A stretch of DNA of 64,000 nucleotides from Lacticaseibacillus zhaodongensis. Lineage in GTDB: Bacteria > Bacillota > Bacilli > Lactobacillales > Lactobacillaceae. Positions 43,371 to 52,606 of the stretch are shown piece by piece; position 1 is the stretch's first letter, and every line of letters begins with the position of its first letter. The translations under genes and the position numbers were made by a program. The stretch is taken from NCBI RefSeq assembly GCF_009687905.1, contig NZ_BLBG01000002.1, positions 265,604 through 329,603 on the forward strand. The letters run 5' to 3'. The notes beneath the pieces are model-generated. The model did no database searches. It was not told where the DNA came from and saw only the letters and a program-made list of their open reading frames with translations.

Positions 43371-43417
43371 GAATACTAAAAGAGAATTCCGCGATACGGG
43401 GTTCTCTTTTAGTATTC
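43371..43417 (+). terminator. Long hairpin after yhaM
   Basis: A perfect 16-bp stem (GAATACTAAAAGAGAA and complement) has a 15-base loop. The T tract is within the stem, so termination may be bidirectional. Confidence 0.7.
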
Positions 43418-43534
43418 AGCGAGCAGTTAATTTACTTTTAAAAATAATCTTATTGTCTTCATAAATATCACGATGTGCTGTGCAAAAAACACAACGCTAA
43501 TTTTTGATTATTGCACAATACCTATTTTTGCTGA

Positions 43535-43634
43535 TGGTATATTAAGTCATGGAACGAGAATAGTAAATATGCTCGTTACACTCCCTCAAAAAAATCCCCC
43601 CAATATTTTCCACCGCTTCGGCGGTGGTTTTTTT
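43535..43634 (+). ncRNA. Candidate small RNA with C-rich single-stranded segment
   Basis: An extended -10 (TGG-TATATT, 43535-43543) predicts a start near 43550. The transcript would be about 85 nt. It has a 5' hairpin (AACGAG/CTCGTT, 43553-43577), an unpaired stretch with CTCCCTC (43581-43587) and six C's (43596-43601), and a strong terminator CCACCGC-TTCG-GCGGTGG with seven T's (43610-43634). There is no reading frame. C-rich loops of this kind pair with ribosome binding sites in RoxS- or FsrA-like small RNAs. The function and family are inferred from architecture only. Confidence 0.65.
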
Positions 43635-43736
43635 ATACACTGATGCCCTAAAATGTTGGACATGCTCCGAATTACGGCGCAGGGACTAGTTTTAGCACCG
43701 TGTTACCACGGCCTTTAAAATAACGTTAAAAATAGC
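43635..43736. other. Gap between small RNA and prsA
   Basis: I see no gene or clear regulatory element in these bases. Confidence 0.4.
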
Positions 43737-43779
43737 AAAAAAAGTTGACCACCCAGGTATTTAATGGGCGGTCAACTTT
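43737..43779 (-). terminator. Terminator of prsA
   Basis: On the minus strand a 15-bp stem (AAAGTTGACCGCCCA and complement, one mismatch) is followed by T's. Confidence 0.85.
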
Positions 43780-43793
43780 AATGGTTACTTGGA

Positions 43794-44729
43794 TTAGTTA
43801 CCAGTGGTTGTTGCGGCACTGGAACTGGAAGAACTTGGGTTGAGGTAGGTGGAAAGAACGTTCTTGAGGTCGCTGTCCTTGATCTGGACATTTGCCTTCT
43901 TGAGCACCTTACCAGTGATGCTGTTCATGACGGTGCTGTCAGATTCCCACGTGGTGTAGATCTGCTTGGTCAGCGCCTTCTTGGTAGCAGGATCAGAGAT
44001 CTTGCCCTTACCAGGGTTATCGATCATGCGAATAACGTGGTACCCGTATTGAGTCTTAACTGGCGTGGTGGTGTAGTCGCCAGACTTACTGAGCTTGAAG
44101 GCAGCCTTCTTGAAGGTAGCGTCAAGTTGCGTGTCGGTGTTGTCGAATGCTGGCAGCTGACCCTTGGAATTCTTAGTACCTGTGTCCGTGGAATTAGCCT
44201 TGGCGAGCTTGCCAAATTCAGCGGTTGTCTGCTGATTCTTAGGCAACTTAGCAAATTCATCAATAATCTTCTGCGCCTGGGCCTTGGTCTTCACGAGAAT
44301 GTGCTGTACCTTGACCTTTGGCTGGTAGGACTTGTACTGCTTCTTAAGGTCGGACTGGGAAACCTTCTTCAGGTCCTTCAGTGCAACCTCGGAAAGAAGG
44401 GAAGTGCGGATTTGGTCTTTGAAGCTAGATTCGGTGTAACCATTCTGAGCAAGCGTTGAAGCAAATGAAGAGCCATACTGAGCCTTCATCGCATTGAACT
44501 GCTTGGTGACCTTAGATTTAGAAACCTTTTTGCCATACTGCTGGTCAAGCGCCTTGGCAACAATCATGCTGCTAAGAACTTGCTGGCCGGCTGAACTCTT
44601 CTTCATCTGGTCGTAATATTCGTCTTTGGTAATCTTGGCGCCCTTCATGCTGGCAACGGTTGAGTTAGAGCAACCTGCAAGCAAAACGGCAACCGCTAAA
44701 CCGGTGAAGCCGACGATCCATTTCTTCAT
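43794..44729 (-). CDS. prsA: Foldase lipoprotein PrsA
   Basis: This 311-residue extracellular peptidyl-prolyl isomerase helps exported proteins fold. The lipobox LLAGC places the lipid on Cys20. The parvulin domain runs from about residue 140 to 245 with VQHILVKTKAQAQKII, FGKLAKANSTDTGTKNSKGQLPAF and QYGYHVIRM. A serine-rich C-terminal tail (SSSSSAATTTG) follows. ATG 44729 (MKKWIVG) has AGGA nine bases upstream; the longer frame is unlikely. It neighbours hit/ytxH and ecsAB, as in many Firmicutes. Confidence 0.95.
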   Translation of the reverse strand: MKKWIVGFTGLAVAVLLAGCSNSTVASMKGAKITKDEYYDQMKKSSAGQQVLSSMIVAKALDQQYGKKVSKSKVTKQFNAMKAQYGSSFASTLAQNGYTESSFKDQIRTSLLSEVALKDLKKVSQSDLKKQYKSYQPKVKVQHILVKTKAQAQKIIDEFAKLPKNQQTTAEFGKLAKANSTDTGTKNSKGQLPAFDNTDTQLDATFKKAAFKLSKSGDYTTTPVKTQYGYHVIRMIDNPGKGKISDPATKKALTKQIYTTWESDSTVMNSITGKVLKKANVQIKDSDLKNVLSTYLNPSSSSSSAATTTGN

Positions 44730-44839
44730 TTTGACACATCCTAATCTTTTTGTTTGTTCGCATAAGCGAATTCGAGTTCTAATATAACACATCGAACGCC
44801 GCTGTGCCTTGATTCACATAAGTTTCATAATAACGTCAA

Positions 44840-45184
44840 CTATTGTTCTGGTTGCTTTGCATCGTTTACAGCATCATTAATATGTTCCATTGAGTCACGC
44901 ATTTTGGCAAGATGAGGGGCAGTTTTGAATTCGTAGTCCCGAATCGACTGCTGAATCGCGACAGTAGTTGGCTGGAGCGTGCTGGTGTTCAATTCCTGCA
45001 ACTTGTGTGCAGCGGCTTGGACCGCGGCAGTTGCGTGTTGAAAGTGGTCAAGATCCGCTTTTGTTCCGTTAACCCAATCACTAACTTCAGCCCGGTTGTC
45101 TGGGCCACTGCGCTTATTTGTAAGTAAGCCAAAGACTGTGCCCACGATGCCGCCCAGCAATAATCCCTTTGCAAAACCCGCCAT
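44840..45184 (-). CDS. YtxH domain-containing protein
   Basis: This 114-residue protein has one N-terminal hydrophobic segment (KGLLLGGIVGTVFGLLTN) and then a charged coiled-coil region. This is the layout of YtxH-type general stress proteins anchored to the membrane. No enzymatic motif is visible. It starts two bases after the hit stop, with GGAGG inside the hit end, so it is translationally coupled to hit. Confidence 0.85.
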   Translation of the reverse strand: MAGFAKGLLLGGIVGTVFGLLTNKRSGPDNRAEVSDWVNGTKADLDHFQHATAAVQAAAHKLQELNTSTLQPTTVAIQQSIRDYEFKTAPHLAKMRDSMEHINDAVNDAKQPEQ

Positions 45185-45186
45185 GA

Positions 45187-45615
45187 CTAATCCTCCAAAT
45201 TTTTCCGGATCTTAGCGGCAATTGCAACTAATTGTTCGTGCGTGTACTGGTCGCCGTGGTCACCGAAGTGGATGCTGAAGTCATCATCGCTGCTGTAGCG
45301 GGGGATGAAGTGGATGTGGGAGTGGAAGACGCTCTGGTACGCGACTTCACCGTTGTTGTTGATGATATTCATGCCGGTGATTCTTGAATCACTGGCCTTG
45401 ATTGCCCGGGCAATCTTCGGGACGCGACTGAACACTGCCGCTGCCAGCTTGTCATCGTATTCGAAAATATCTTTGACGTGTTTCTTCGGTACGAGCAGGG
45501 TGTGCCCTGGCGTTGCCTGGCTAAGATCCAAAAACGCCTTGACCTCATCATCTTCATAAACGGTGACACTTGGGATGTCACCAGCGACTATTTTGCAGAA
45601 AACACAATCATTCAT
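45187..45615 (-). CDS. hit: HIT family hydrolase
   Basis: This 142-residue histidine-triad protein has the N-terminal CVFCKIVAGDIP with the zinc-type cysteines. The active-site motif is HSHIHFIPR (HxHxH). It hydrolyses nucleoside phosphoramidates or dinucleotides. It is divergent from ecsA, a common arrangement. It is first in the hit-ytxH operon. Confidence 0.95.
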   Translation of the reverse strand: MNDCVFCKIVAGDIPSVTVYEDDEVKAFLDLSQATPGHTLLVPKKHVKDIFEYDDKLAAAVFSRVPKIARAIKASDSRITGMNIINNNGEVAYQSVFHSHIHFIPRYSSDDDFSIHFGDHGDQYTHEQLVAIAAKIRKNLED

Positions 45616-45708
45616 ATGAGAACCCCTTTTCTTTATGCGAATTCGGTCTTACTGATATGGTATCATTTACAGCAGTAGCAGTATATGGATAGATTGTGAG
45701 GGACACCA

Positions 45709-46437
45709 ATGAGTTTAGAAATTAATCAGCTTGTGGGCGGATACGGCCAAATACCGGTCCTCCACGAGCTCAGTTTCGCGGTCAAAGACGGGCAGGTAGT
45801 TGGTCTGATTGGCCTGAACGGAGCCGGTAAGTCAACGACAATCAAGCACGTCATCGGGCTTTTGCGTCCGCAGAGTGGCACCATCAAGATTAATGGCAAA
45901 ACGCTCGCTGAGAATGAAGATGCATACCGCAGTGCGATTGCCTACGTCCCCGAAACGCCCGTCTTGTATCCAGACCTAACGTTGCGGGAACATCTGGAAC
46001 TCAGCATTATGGCTTACGGGCTGGATAGCGATGACGCTTGGCAGCGGCTTACACCGATGCTGAAGAAGTTCCGCTTGGACAACAAGCTGGATTGGTTCCC
46101 CGACAATTTTTCCAAGGGGATGCAACAGAAGGTGATGATTGCCTCGGCGTTCATGACCGATGCGAGTCTGTATATCATTGATGAACCATTCACCGGTTTG
46201 GATCCGGTGGCGGTGCACGACCTGCTCGCACTGGTTGCGGCCAAAAAGGCGGCAGGTGCTTCCGTGCTCATGTCCACCCACGTGCTGGCTAATGCCCAGA
46301 CGAATGCAGACAGCTTTGTTTTACTCGGAGATGGCCGCCTGCGGGCTAATGGCACCCTTGATGAACTGCGCGACCAAATGCAGATGCCAGACGCATCGCT
46401 TGATGATATTTACATGGCGATGACGAAGGAGGCTTAA
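45709..46437 (+). CDS. ecsA: ABC transporter ATP-binding protein EcsA
   Basis: This is a 242-residue ABC ATPase. Walker A is GLNGAGKST (about residues 37-45), the ABC signature NFSKGMQQKVMIASAF, and Walker B LYIIDEPFTGLDP. The N-terminus MSLEINQLVGGYGQ is typical of EcsA. With EcsB it supports RIP protease function and protein secretion in Bacillus. The stop overlaps the ecsB start by one base (TAATG). Confidence 0.94.
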   Translation: MSLEINQLVGGYGQIPVLHELSFAVKDGQVVGLIGLNGAGKSTTIKHVIGLLRPQSGTIKINGKTLAENEDAYRSAIAYVPETPVLYPDLTLREHLELSIMAYGLDSDDAWQRLTPMLKKFRLDNKLDWFPDNFSKGMQQKVMIASAFMTDASLYIIDEPFTGLDPVAVHDLLALVAAKKAAGASVLMSTHVLANAQTNADSFVLLGDGRLRANGTLDELRDQMQMPDASLDDIYMAMTKEA

Positions 46438-47651
46438 TGATGCGAGAATTATGGCGTAGCCGCTTGGTCAGCCATGAAAAGGATCAGTCCCGCTACCTAA
46501 GCCGCGTGTTCAACGACCACTTTGTCATTGTGCTCCTGGTTCTCTTTGGAGCCTTGCTCTATGCCTACAGTCAATTTGTCAAAGGGGTCGGCAACCACGC
46601 GCTTTGGACTGCCCCATTGCTCGCGGCGGTACTTAGTTTGAGTTTGCCTTTAGGCCGTCTGGCGACCTTGCTGCAACGGGCGGACACCATCTTTTTGCTC
46701 CCCCGGACTGGACAGTTAGGTGGATATTTACAAAGAGCAGTACGCTATAGTGCAGTGTTGCCTTTTGTTTTGCAAATCATGCTCACTTTAGCGGCCTGGC
46801 CGTTGATGCATGGGGGTGCCTTTGTGCCTTTGTGGTGGGTCGGTGTGCAGGCAGTTACGCAACTGTTGTTTAAGGGCGCGGACTTGGCGCTGCAGTTTGG
46901 CAGTCTGTATTTTGCACCGCAGTTGCGGCGCATTTGGCGGCCGCTGCTTGTGCTCTGTGCATTCATTGCTAGCACAATTGGCTTTCTCCTTAACCCACTA
47001 GTTGCCCTGCTAGTTGCCCTGCTAGTGCTCGCACTTGCATTACGAATGCAGCGGCAAGCACGGCAACAACGCCAATTAGATCTGCTAACGACTGTTGAAC
47101 TTGAAGCCAGCCGGATGGGGAGCATTTACCGCTTTTACAACATGTTTACTGATGTGCCAGGCCTTGGTGGCGGTGTGCGCCGGCGTAAATACTTGGACCC
47201 GCTGCTCAGTGGCATCAAGCAGGGGCCAGGTAACAGTTGGCTGTTCCTGCTCAGCAGGGGCTTTGTCCGTAGCCAGGAGTATTTAGGCTTGGCAGTGCGG
47301 CTCACGGTGATTGCGGCAGTGCTGATGTGGATCTGCAGTACGTGGTACCTGAGCGCTGCGGTGGGGGTGATTTTTGTCTACCTGCTCGCCGTGCAACTGG
47401 TCCCGCTCGCTGGACGCTATCGTGATGTTGTGTTCACGCACATGTACCCCCTGCCGGATACACAGCGCGTGCACGCCTGGACCCAGCTGGTGCGGGTGGT
47501 GCTGATGGTCAGTGCCCTCGTGATTGGTGTGAGTGCGTTTAGCCACCTTCCAAGCGTCACGACCGCTATAGCCATGTTGGCGCTGATTTTTATTGCCGGC
47601 GTCATCCCGTCTGCGTTTCTGACGCGGCGGGTTCAAAATGCAAACAAATAA
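46437..47651 (+). CDS. ecsB: ABC transporter permease EcsB
   Basis: This is a 404-residue membrane protein with about eight to ten helices. The N-terminal RSRLVSHEKDQSRYLSRVFNDHFV and the central RRRKYLDPLLSGIKQ match EcsB. It is the permease partner of EcsA. ATG 46437 overlaps the ecsA stop; ATG 46440 is an equal alternative. trmB follows after 30 bases and is probably in the same operon. Confidence 0.9.
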   Translation: MMRELWRSRLVSHEKDQSRYLSRVFNDHFVIVLLVLFGALLYAYSQFVKGVGNHALWTAPLLAAVLSLSLPLGRLATLLQRADTIFLLPRTGQLGGYLQRAVRYSAVLPFVLQIMLTLAAWPLMHGGAFVPLWWVGVQAVTQLLFKGADLALQFGSLYFAPQLRRIWRPLLVLCAFIASTIGFLLNPLVALLVALLVLALALRMQRQARQQRQLDLLTTVELEASRMGSIYRFYNMFTDVPGLGGGVRRRKYLDPLLSGIKQGPGNSWLFLLSRGFVRSQEYLGLAVRLTVIAAVLMWICSTWYLSAAVGVIFVYLLAVQLVPLAGRYRDVVFTHMYPLPDTQRVHAWTQLVRVVLMVSALVIGVSAFSHLPSVTTAIAMLALIFIAGVIPSAFLTRRVQNANK

Positions 47652-47681
47652 CTGCTCATAAATGAGCTGAAGGGAACCGAC

Positions 47682-48341
47682 ATGCGATTACGTAATAAAT
47701 CTTGGGCTAAGCCGCTCATTGAAGCACATCCAGATATGATCAGCATTACCCCCGTGGGGATGCAAGGAAAGTGGCAGGAAAAATTTGCCAAGGAACAGCC
47801 ACTGATGCTAGAAGTTGGTTCCGGTAAGGGCCGCTTTATTACCGAAATGGCGAAGGCTAATCCTGACAAGAACTTCATCGGCCTGGAACTACAGGAGGTC
47901 GCCGTTGCGTACATTTTGCGCAAACAGGTGGAATTACAGTTACCTAACCTCCACCTGATACTTGGCGACGGGGCGGATTTAAGTGAATACTTTGCTCCCA
48001 CTGAGGTTGCCGGCTTGTACTTAAACTTTTCCGACCCGTGGCCAAAAACTAAGCACGAAAAAAGGCGCCTGACTTACCGGACGTTCCTGCAACAATACGT
48101 TGCAATCTTGGCACCGAACGCCGTGGTTCAGTTCAAGACCGATAATCAGGGCCTGTTTGAATACTCACTTGTGAGCATGAATAATTTTGGGATGCACTTC
48201 GACCTCGTTAGTCTGGATTTACACAAGGACACGCGGGTCGAGAACAACGTGGAAACTGAATATGAACAGAAATTCAGTTCCAAAGGCGGTCGGATTTACG
48301 AACTAGTTGCCCGTTTTCCAAATACTGATCAGTCAAAATAG
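47682..48341 (+). CDS. trmB: tRNA (guanine-N7-)-methyltransferase
   Basis: This 219-residue enzyme adds m7G at position 46 of tRNAs. SAM-binding elements are [22 protein letters not shown] and [13 protein letters not shown]. The signature [16 protein letters not shown] is diagnostic, and [11 protein letters not shown] follows. AAGGGA precedes the ATG. Its 3' end overlaps by 13 bases with the convergent 48329 gene. Confidence 0.95.
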   Translation: MRLRNKSWAKPLIEAHPDMISITPVGMQGKWQEKFAKEQPLMLEVGSGKGRFITEMAKANPDKNFIGLELQEVAVAYILRKQVELQLPNLHLILGDGADLSEYFAPTEVAGLYLNFSDPWPKTKHEKRRLTYRTFLQQYVAILAPNAVVQFKTDNQGLFEYSLVSMNNFGMHFDLVSLDLHKDTRVENNVETEYEQKFSSKGGRIYELVARFPNTDQSK

Positions 48342-48622
48342 ATGTACCCGTCGTCAGTAGCAACGCGGAATGACTGCACACTGCGGCCACGCGGGGACTT
48401 GGTGATCACACCACCGTGGTAGACTCGCCGTCCGTGCTCTGCTCGGGGCTGGTTGTAAATCCAGCCACCGGCGACGGGACGGTGGAGCTGCTGCTTAGCG
48501 CGTTCAAGGTACTCAGCGGAGCGCTTAGCTTCAACACGTTGCCGGCGGGCGAGAGCAGCTGCGGCTAATGCAGCAGCGGCGGCAGTTGCGAGCATAACGA
48601 AAGCTTTGTCGGTTTTATTCAA
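48329..48622 (-). CDS. Small membrane-anchored hypothetical protein, 97 aa
   Basis: I do not recognise this protein. The N-terminal 28 residues hold an alanine-rich hydrophobic stretch ([18 protein letters not shown]) followed by a basic coiled region ([21 protein letters not shown]). The C-terminal half is beta-like with [18 protein letters not shown] and [11 protein letters not shown] 48622 is chosen because AAGGAG lies eight bases upstream. It overlaps the trmB end convergently. Confidence 0.65.
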   Translation of the reverse strand: MNKTDKAFVMLATAAAAALAAAALARRQRVEAKRSAEYLERAKQQLHRPVAGGWIYNQPRAEHGRRVYHGGVITKSPRGRSVQSFRVATDDGYIYFD

Positions 48623-48759
48623 GATAATCACTCCTTCAATATGCCCAGTATACCCGAGTTGCTTGGCATTGACGGTCAAAAACTGTAGAATATTTGCTTG
48701 GATTAAGAAGAGATGACCAGCGGAATCTAATCACTGGCAATAACAGGGGGAAAAATAGA

Positions 48760-49404
48760 ATGCTTATCAGCAGTTACAACCCAGATAGTTTAGGGGACAC
48801 CCTACTATTAATTTTGGGTGAAGATGAAAGCAGCCAGACCAGTAAGCAGGTCGGGGATGTGGTCGCAATTACGGCTGCTTCCGGTGCAACAATTGGTTAC
48901 AACTTCTTCAATGTTTCCAAGATTATCGGAGAGATCACCGGCCGCGGTCAGGTCCAGCTTAGCGAAAAGCAAATTGATGCGTTGAATACCGCCATCGCCG
49001 CTGCCGGTTTCACCCAGGAACTAGTTGCGGACACCAAGCCGAAGTTTGTGGTTGGGGTTGTTGGTGAACTCAAAGCACACCCAGACTCTGATCATCTGCA
49101 CGTCGCTCAAGTTGATTTGGGTGGTTATACCAAGCAAATCGTCTGCGGGGCACCGAATGTTGCGCAGGGCCAGCACGTGGTTGCAGCCTTGCCCGGAGCA
49201 ATGATGCCAGACGGCAAAATCATCTGGCCGGGCGCCCTTCGCGGTGTGTCCAGTTACGGAATGCTCTGTGCAGCGCGTGAACTCGCACTGCCAAACGCAC
49301 CTCAAAAGCGGGGAATCTTGATTCTGCCTGATGAGCTCGCTGCGGGGACGGCATTCACCACAGAAATGGGTGTTAGCGCCTTGGCAACACAGGCACAGGA
49401 CTAA
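48760..49404 (+). CDS. ytpR: YtpR family tRNA-binding domain protein
   Basis: The 214-residue protein has a C-terminal tRNA-binding domain related to PheT/MetG (Arc1p-like), about residues 85-190: VVGVVGELKAHPDSDHLHVAQVDLG, IVCGAPNVAQGQ and LRGVSSYGMLCAARELAL. The N-terminal domain is YtpR-specific. It may bind tRNA or assist an aminoacyl-tRNA editing function. ATG 48760 follows AGGGGG by nine bases; the upstream extension lacks support. Confidence 0.93.
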   Translation: MLISSYNPDSLGDTLLLILGEDESSQTSKQVGDVVAITAASGATIGYNFFNVSKIIGEITGRGQVQLSEKQIDALNTAIAAAGFTQELVADTKPKFVVGVVGELKAHPDSDHLHVAQVDLGGYTKQIVCGAPNVAQGQHVVAALPGAMMPDGKIIWPGALRGVSSYGMLCAARELALPNAPQKRGILILPDELAAGTAFTTEMGVSALATQAQD

Positions 49405-49410
49405 TAAGAG

Positions 49411-49447
49411 TGGGGACCAGGGGGTGAAACCGCTAGTCCCCATTTTA
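49411..49447 (+). terminator. Terminator after ytpR
   Basis: A 7-bp stem (TGGGGAC/GTCCCCA) with a long loop is followed by TTTT; moderate strength. Confidence 0.6.
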
Positions 49448-49563
49448 CTTGCCGTTTTTTTGTCTGTGGGTGACAAGAATTCACCGCTGAATCACTGACT
49501 TTGCAGAGGTCTAGACAAAGATGTGATATGATTAAAGGTAAACATCGGCAGGAGGTATTGGAC

Positions 49564-50259
49564 ATGGATCATTACGATGGACCAGCTTTCCGGCGTGATG
49601 GGGAGCCCGAAAAGGAGCAGTCACAAACGGCTGCTTATCAGCTGCCTCCACAGAAACACGCGGAGAAGGCGGGCGCCACGCACACCAAGGCGGTGCCAGC
49701 AACAAAAGAGCCCGTTTATCATTCTGTTGACCCAATGGCGCAATTTGTGACCCCGCCGAGCACGGTTAATCGGCGGGTTAAGCCTAAGGTTGACTATGCT
49801 GCAATCATTGCCGATTTTGCACGGGATGATGAGGACGTTGTGCTCTTCACGACCGCTGCTGATGGCGATGTTGTTGACTTAGACCAGCTGCAGTCCGCTA
49901 CAGCGGCCCCGGTGCCCGCACCGACAAAGAACGCCGCGCAGCCTGTTGCCCCGGCTACGGAAGTTAACACGACCGCTGATGAAGCGCCCGCTCCGTCAAC
50001 AACACCGACCGCTGCTGCCACACCGTCAAGCAACGCTTCTGTGTCAGAAACTTCTGAGGCGGTCGCAGAAGAGGAATGGTGGCCGGTCGAGATCGTGCGG
50101 CCAAAGCCACCGCTGCCGCAAGATGGGTCGCCGGTTCAGCACCAGATGACTTTGAGCGCGCTCACGCCGCGCGTTGCACCTGCGCCGACGTGGCTGGCGA
50201 TCCACGTCGCAATCACCAACTACTTTCGGGTTCACCCGGAGCAACTAGCTAAGCATTAA
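49564..50259 (+). CDS. Disordered protein between ytpR and murC
   Basis: This 231-residue protein has a short N-terminal motif, MDHYDGPAFRRDGEP. A long low-complexity region rich in A, P, T and E follows (about 20-185), with a small conserved-looking block VDYAAIIADFARDDEDVVLF. The folded C-terminal tail has TWLAIHVAITNYFRVHPEQL. No catalytic motif is visible. In related genomes this slot often holds an FtsK/SftA-type translocase; the N-terminal YDGPAF word might be a remnant of it, but that is a guess. AGGAGGT precedes the ATG. Confidence 0.6.
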   Translation: MDHYDGPAFRRDGEPEKEQSQTAAYQLPPQKHAEKAGATHTKAVPATKEPVYHSVDPMAQFVTPPSTVNRRVKPKVDYAAIIADFARDDEDVVLFTTAADGDVVDLDQLQSATAAPVPAPTKNAAQPVAPATEVNTTADEAPAPSTTPTAAATPSSNASVSETSEAVAEEEWWPVEIVRPKPPLPQDGSPVQHQMTLSALTPRVAPAPTWLAIHVAITNYFRVHPEQLAKH

Positions 50260-50310
50260 CTAATCAAATATCGTGCGGAATGCACTGAAAACGGAAAGAA
50301 GATTAATGGC

Positions 50311-51627
50311 ATGACTGAAGAAACTGACTACTTTATTGGGATTAAAGGTTCAGGGATGAGTGCACTCGCACTGATTCTTCACGATTTGGGACACAAGGTT
50401 CTGGGCAGTGACATCACCCAGTTCACCTTCACGCAAACAGGCTTGGAAAAGGCGGGTATCGAATGCCTACCGTTCTCCGCTGATAACCTGAAGCCAGGCT
50501 ACACGGTCATTGCCGGTAACAGTTTCACCGATGAGCACCCTGAAATTGCCCGTGCGCACGAAATGGGCTTAAAGGTTCTGCGTTACCACGAATACTTAGG
50601 TCAACTTTTGAACAACTACACCAGTATTGGTGTTGCCGGCGCCCATGGTAAGACCAGCACCACCGGTTTACTCGCCCACACTCTTAGCGGAATTGCTAAG
50701 ACCAGTTACCTGATTGGTGATGGGACGGGTGTCGGTCAGCCTGATTCCAAGTTCTTCGTGTTTGAAGCCGACGAATACCGCCGGCACTTCCTTGCTTACC
50801 ACCCAGATTACCTCATCATGACCAACATTGATTTTGACCACCCTGACTACTACACCGGCATTGAAGACGTATATGATGCCTTTGAGACCGAGGGTAAGCA
50901 GGTCAAAAAGGCCATCTTTGCTTGGGGTGATGACGAGTGGCTGCGCAAGCTGGACGTCAAGGTTCCGGTTTACTATTACGGTGAAAAGGATACTGACGAC
51001 TTTATTGCTCGTAACATTAACCGCAACACCAAGGGCTCTGAGTTCGATGCTTACTTCCACGACGAGTTGATCGGTCACTTCAGTGTGCCACTGTTTGGTG
51101 ACCACAGCGTGCTCAACGCCCTGGCCGTTGTTGCTGTTGCGTACACGGAACACCTCGCACCAGAGTTTATTGCCCGCGAGCTGGCAACTTTTGATGGTGT
51201 TAAGCGGCGCTTCTCCCAGAAGAAGGTTGCCGACATGACGATTGTTGACGACTACGCACACCACCCAAGCGAAATCAGCGCAACCCTGGACGCCGCCCGG
51301 CAGAAGTTCCCCGACAAGCAGGTCATTGCGGTCTTCCAGCCCCACACCTTCAGCCGGACGATTGCCTACATGGACGAATTTGCGGCGACCCTCGACAAGG
51401 CTGATGAAGTCTTCCTGACCGACATCTTCAGCTCCGCCCGTGAACGCAGCGGCAGCGTCTCTTCTGAAGATTTGGGTGCCAAGATTCACCATGGCGGCCG
51501 GGTCATCAAGCTTGATGACATGAGCCCACTGCTGGAATTCCACGATGCCGTTGTTGTCTTCATGGGTGCTGGTGACATTCAGAAGTACGAACGGGCATAC
51601 GAAGACCTGCTCAACAGCCAGAAGTAG
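50311..51627 (+). CDS. murC: UDP-N-acetylmuramate--L-alanine ligase
   Basis: This is a 438-residue Mur ligase adding the first amino acid of the peptidoglycan stem peptide. The N-terminal Rossmann fold begins [19 protein letters not shown]. The P-loop is [10 protein letters not shown] (about residue 110). DYAHHPSEI and FQPHTFSRT lie in the central and C-terminal domains. The sequence is of the Firmicute short-N-terminus type. GGAAAGAAG lies upstream of the ATG. Confidence 0.97.
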   Translation: MTEETDYFIGIKGSGMSALALILHDLGHKVLGSDITQFTFTQTGLEKAGIECLPFSADNLKPGYTVIAGNSFTDEHPEIARAHEMGLKVLRYHEYLGQLLNNYTSIGVAGAHGKTSTTGLLAHTLSGIAKTSYLIGDGTGVGQPDSKFFVFEADEYRRHFLAYHPDYLIMTNIDFDHPDYYTGIEDVYDAFETEGKQVKKAIFAWGDDEWLRKLDVKVPVYYYGEKDTDDFIARNINRNTKGSEFDAYFHDELIGHFSVPLFGDHSVLNALAVVAVAYTEHLAPEFIARELATFDGVKRRFSQKKVADMTIVDDYAHHPSEISATLDAARQKFPDKQVIAVFQPHTFSRTIAYMDEFAATLDKADEVFLTDIFSSARERSGSVSSEDLGAKIHHGGRVIKLDDMSPLLEFHDAVVVFMGAGDIQKYERAYEDLLNSQK

Positions 51628-51720
51628 GACGTGGGAAATCAGACTTTAGTCCGGTAGACGATTCCAGCAAATGCTCGTATACTGGCTTATTAAACAAAGT
51701 AGTACGAAAGGAATGGTTAC

Positions 51721-52425
51721 ATGCAAGAACGTCGCTCTGTCAGTCAATCTGGCATTAGTCAATTCTTCGGCCGGGTTTACGGCAACATGGGAGTTGGCTT
51801 GCTTATTACCGCAGCCATAACGTACTTGCTGGGGTACGTTTTCCACGATCAATACGTTAATTTTATTAGCAGTAATCCTGTGTTTTACTGGGTAATGCTA
51901 CTGTTGCCATTCGTGTTCATCATCTTTGGCTCGGGGGCGCGGGCATACGCAAATCCGGGTCGGGCGCGGTTAATGTTTTTCGGCTTAGCAGCGTCTGAAG
52001 GCACGACGATGGCGGTAATTATGGCCCAGTTTTCTGGAACGAGCGTGGTGGCCGCACTGGTCGTCACCGGGGTCATTTTCGGAACCATGTCCCTGGTTGG
52101 GATTTATGGTAACAAGGATCTCAGCCGTGCCGGCAGTATCGCAACAACGGCATTGGTTGGTGCCCTAGTGATGACGGTTCTCAACTTTCTGATTCACTCT
52201 AGTGGGCTCGCAATGCTTATCAACTACGCGATTCTCGCAATCTTCATCGTGCTGGTTGCGTACGACAACCAAACTTTGAAACGGTTTTACGCGCAGGCGG
52301 AGGCACAAGGGGACACGGCAATCAGTGCGCTGGCGATTCAGGGTGCGCTGATGCTTTACCTAGACTTCCTGAACCTTTTCATCACCATCCTGCAGATTTT
52401 CGGTGTGGGTAATGACAACAACTAA
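51721..52425 (+). CDS. Bax inhibitor-1/YccA family membrane protein
   Basis: This is a 234-residue protein with seven predicted helices. The family C-terminal signature LDFLNLFITILQIFG is present, with VAYDNQTLKRFY before the last helices. The N-terminal RRSVSQSGISQFFGRVYGNMGVGLLI is typical of lactobacillus members. Relatives act as pH-sensitive calcium leak channels; the role here is unknown. The gene has its own terminator. Confidence 0.92.
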   Translation: MQERRSVSQSGISQFFGRVYGNMGVGLLITAAITYLLGYVFHDQYVNFISSNPVFYWVMLLLPFVFIIFGSGARAYANPGRARLMFFGLAASEGTTMAVIMAQFSGTSVVAALVVTGVIFGTMSLVGIYGNKDLSRAGSIATTALVGALVMTVLNFLIHSSGLAMLINYAILAIFIVLVAYDNQTLKRFYAQAEAQGDTAISALAIQGALMLYLDFLNLFITILQIFGVGNDNN

Positions 52426-52451
52426 CACGACTAAATTTCAAAAGTCACTTG

Positions 52452-52481
52452 CGGGTCTCAACTTAAGTTGGGGCCCGTTTT
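52452..52481 (+). terminator. Terminator after the Bax inhibitor-like gene
   Basis: A 12-bp stem (CGGGTCTCAACT/AGTTGGGGCCCG, two wobble pairs) is followed by TTTTA. Confidence 0.8.
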
Positions 52482-52606
52482 ATGTTTCTAACTGTTTTGA
52501 ACTGTTATCGGTCGTGGCTTCCGGCCCAGTGCTGTAACGAAAAACAGCTATCTGGTACAATGGATACAGCAGTATTTCGGAAAAGCAAAAGGAAAGAGGT
52601 AGCCCA

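Noticed and set aside
46998..47030. Short direct repeat within ecsB (CTAGTTGCCCTG twice)
   Set aside because: It is a simple in-frame duplication encoding a repeated LVALLVALL stretch of a membrane helix, with no sign of instability or function beyond hydrophobicity.
50668..51543. 291-codon minus-strand frame opposite murC
   Set aside because: It is a shadow frame with no motif and no ribosome binding site.
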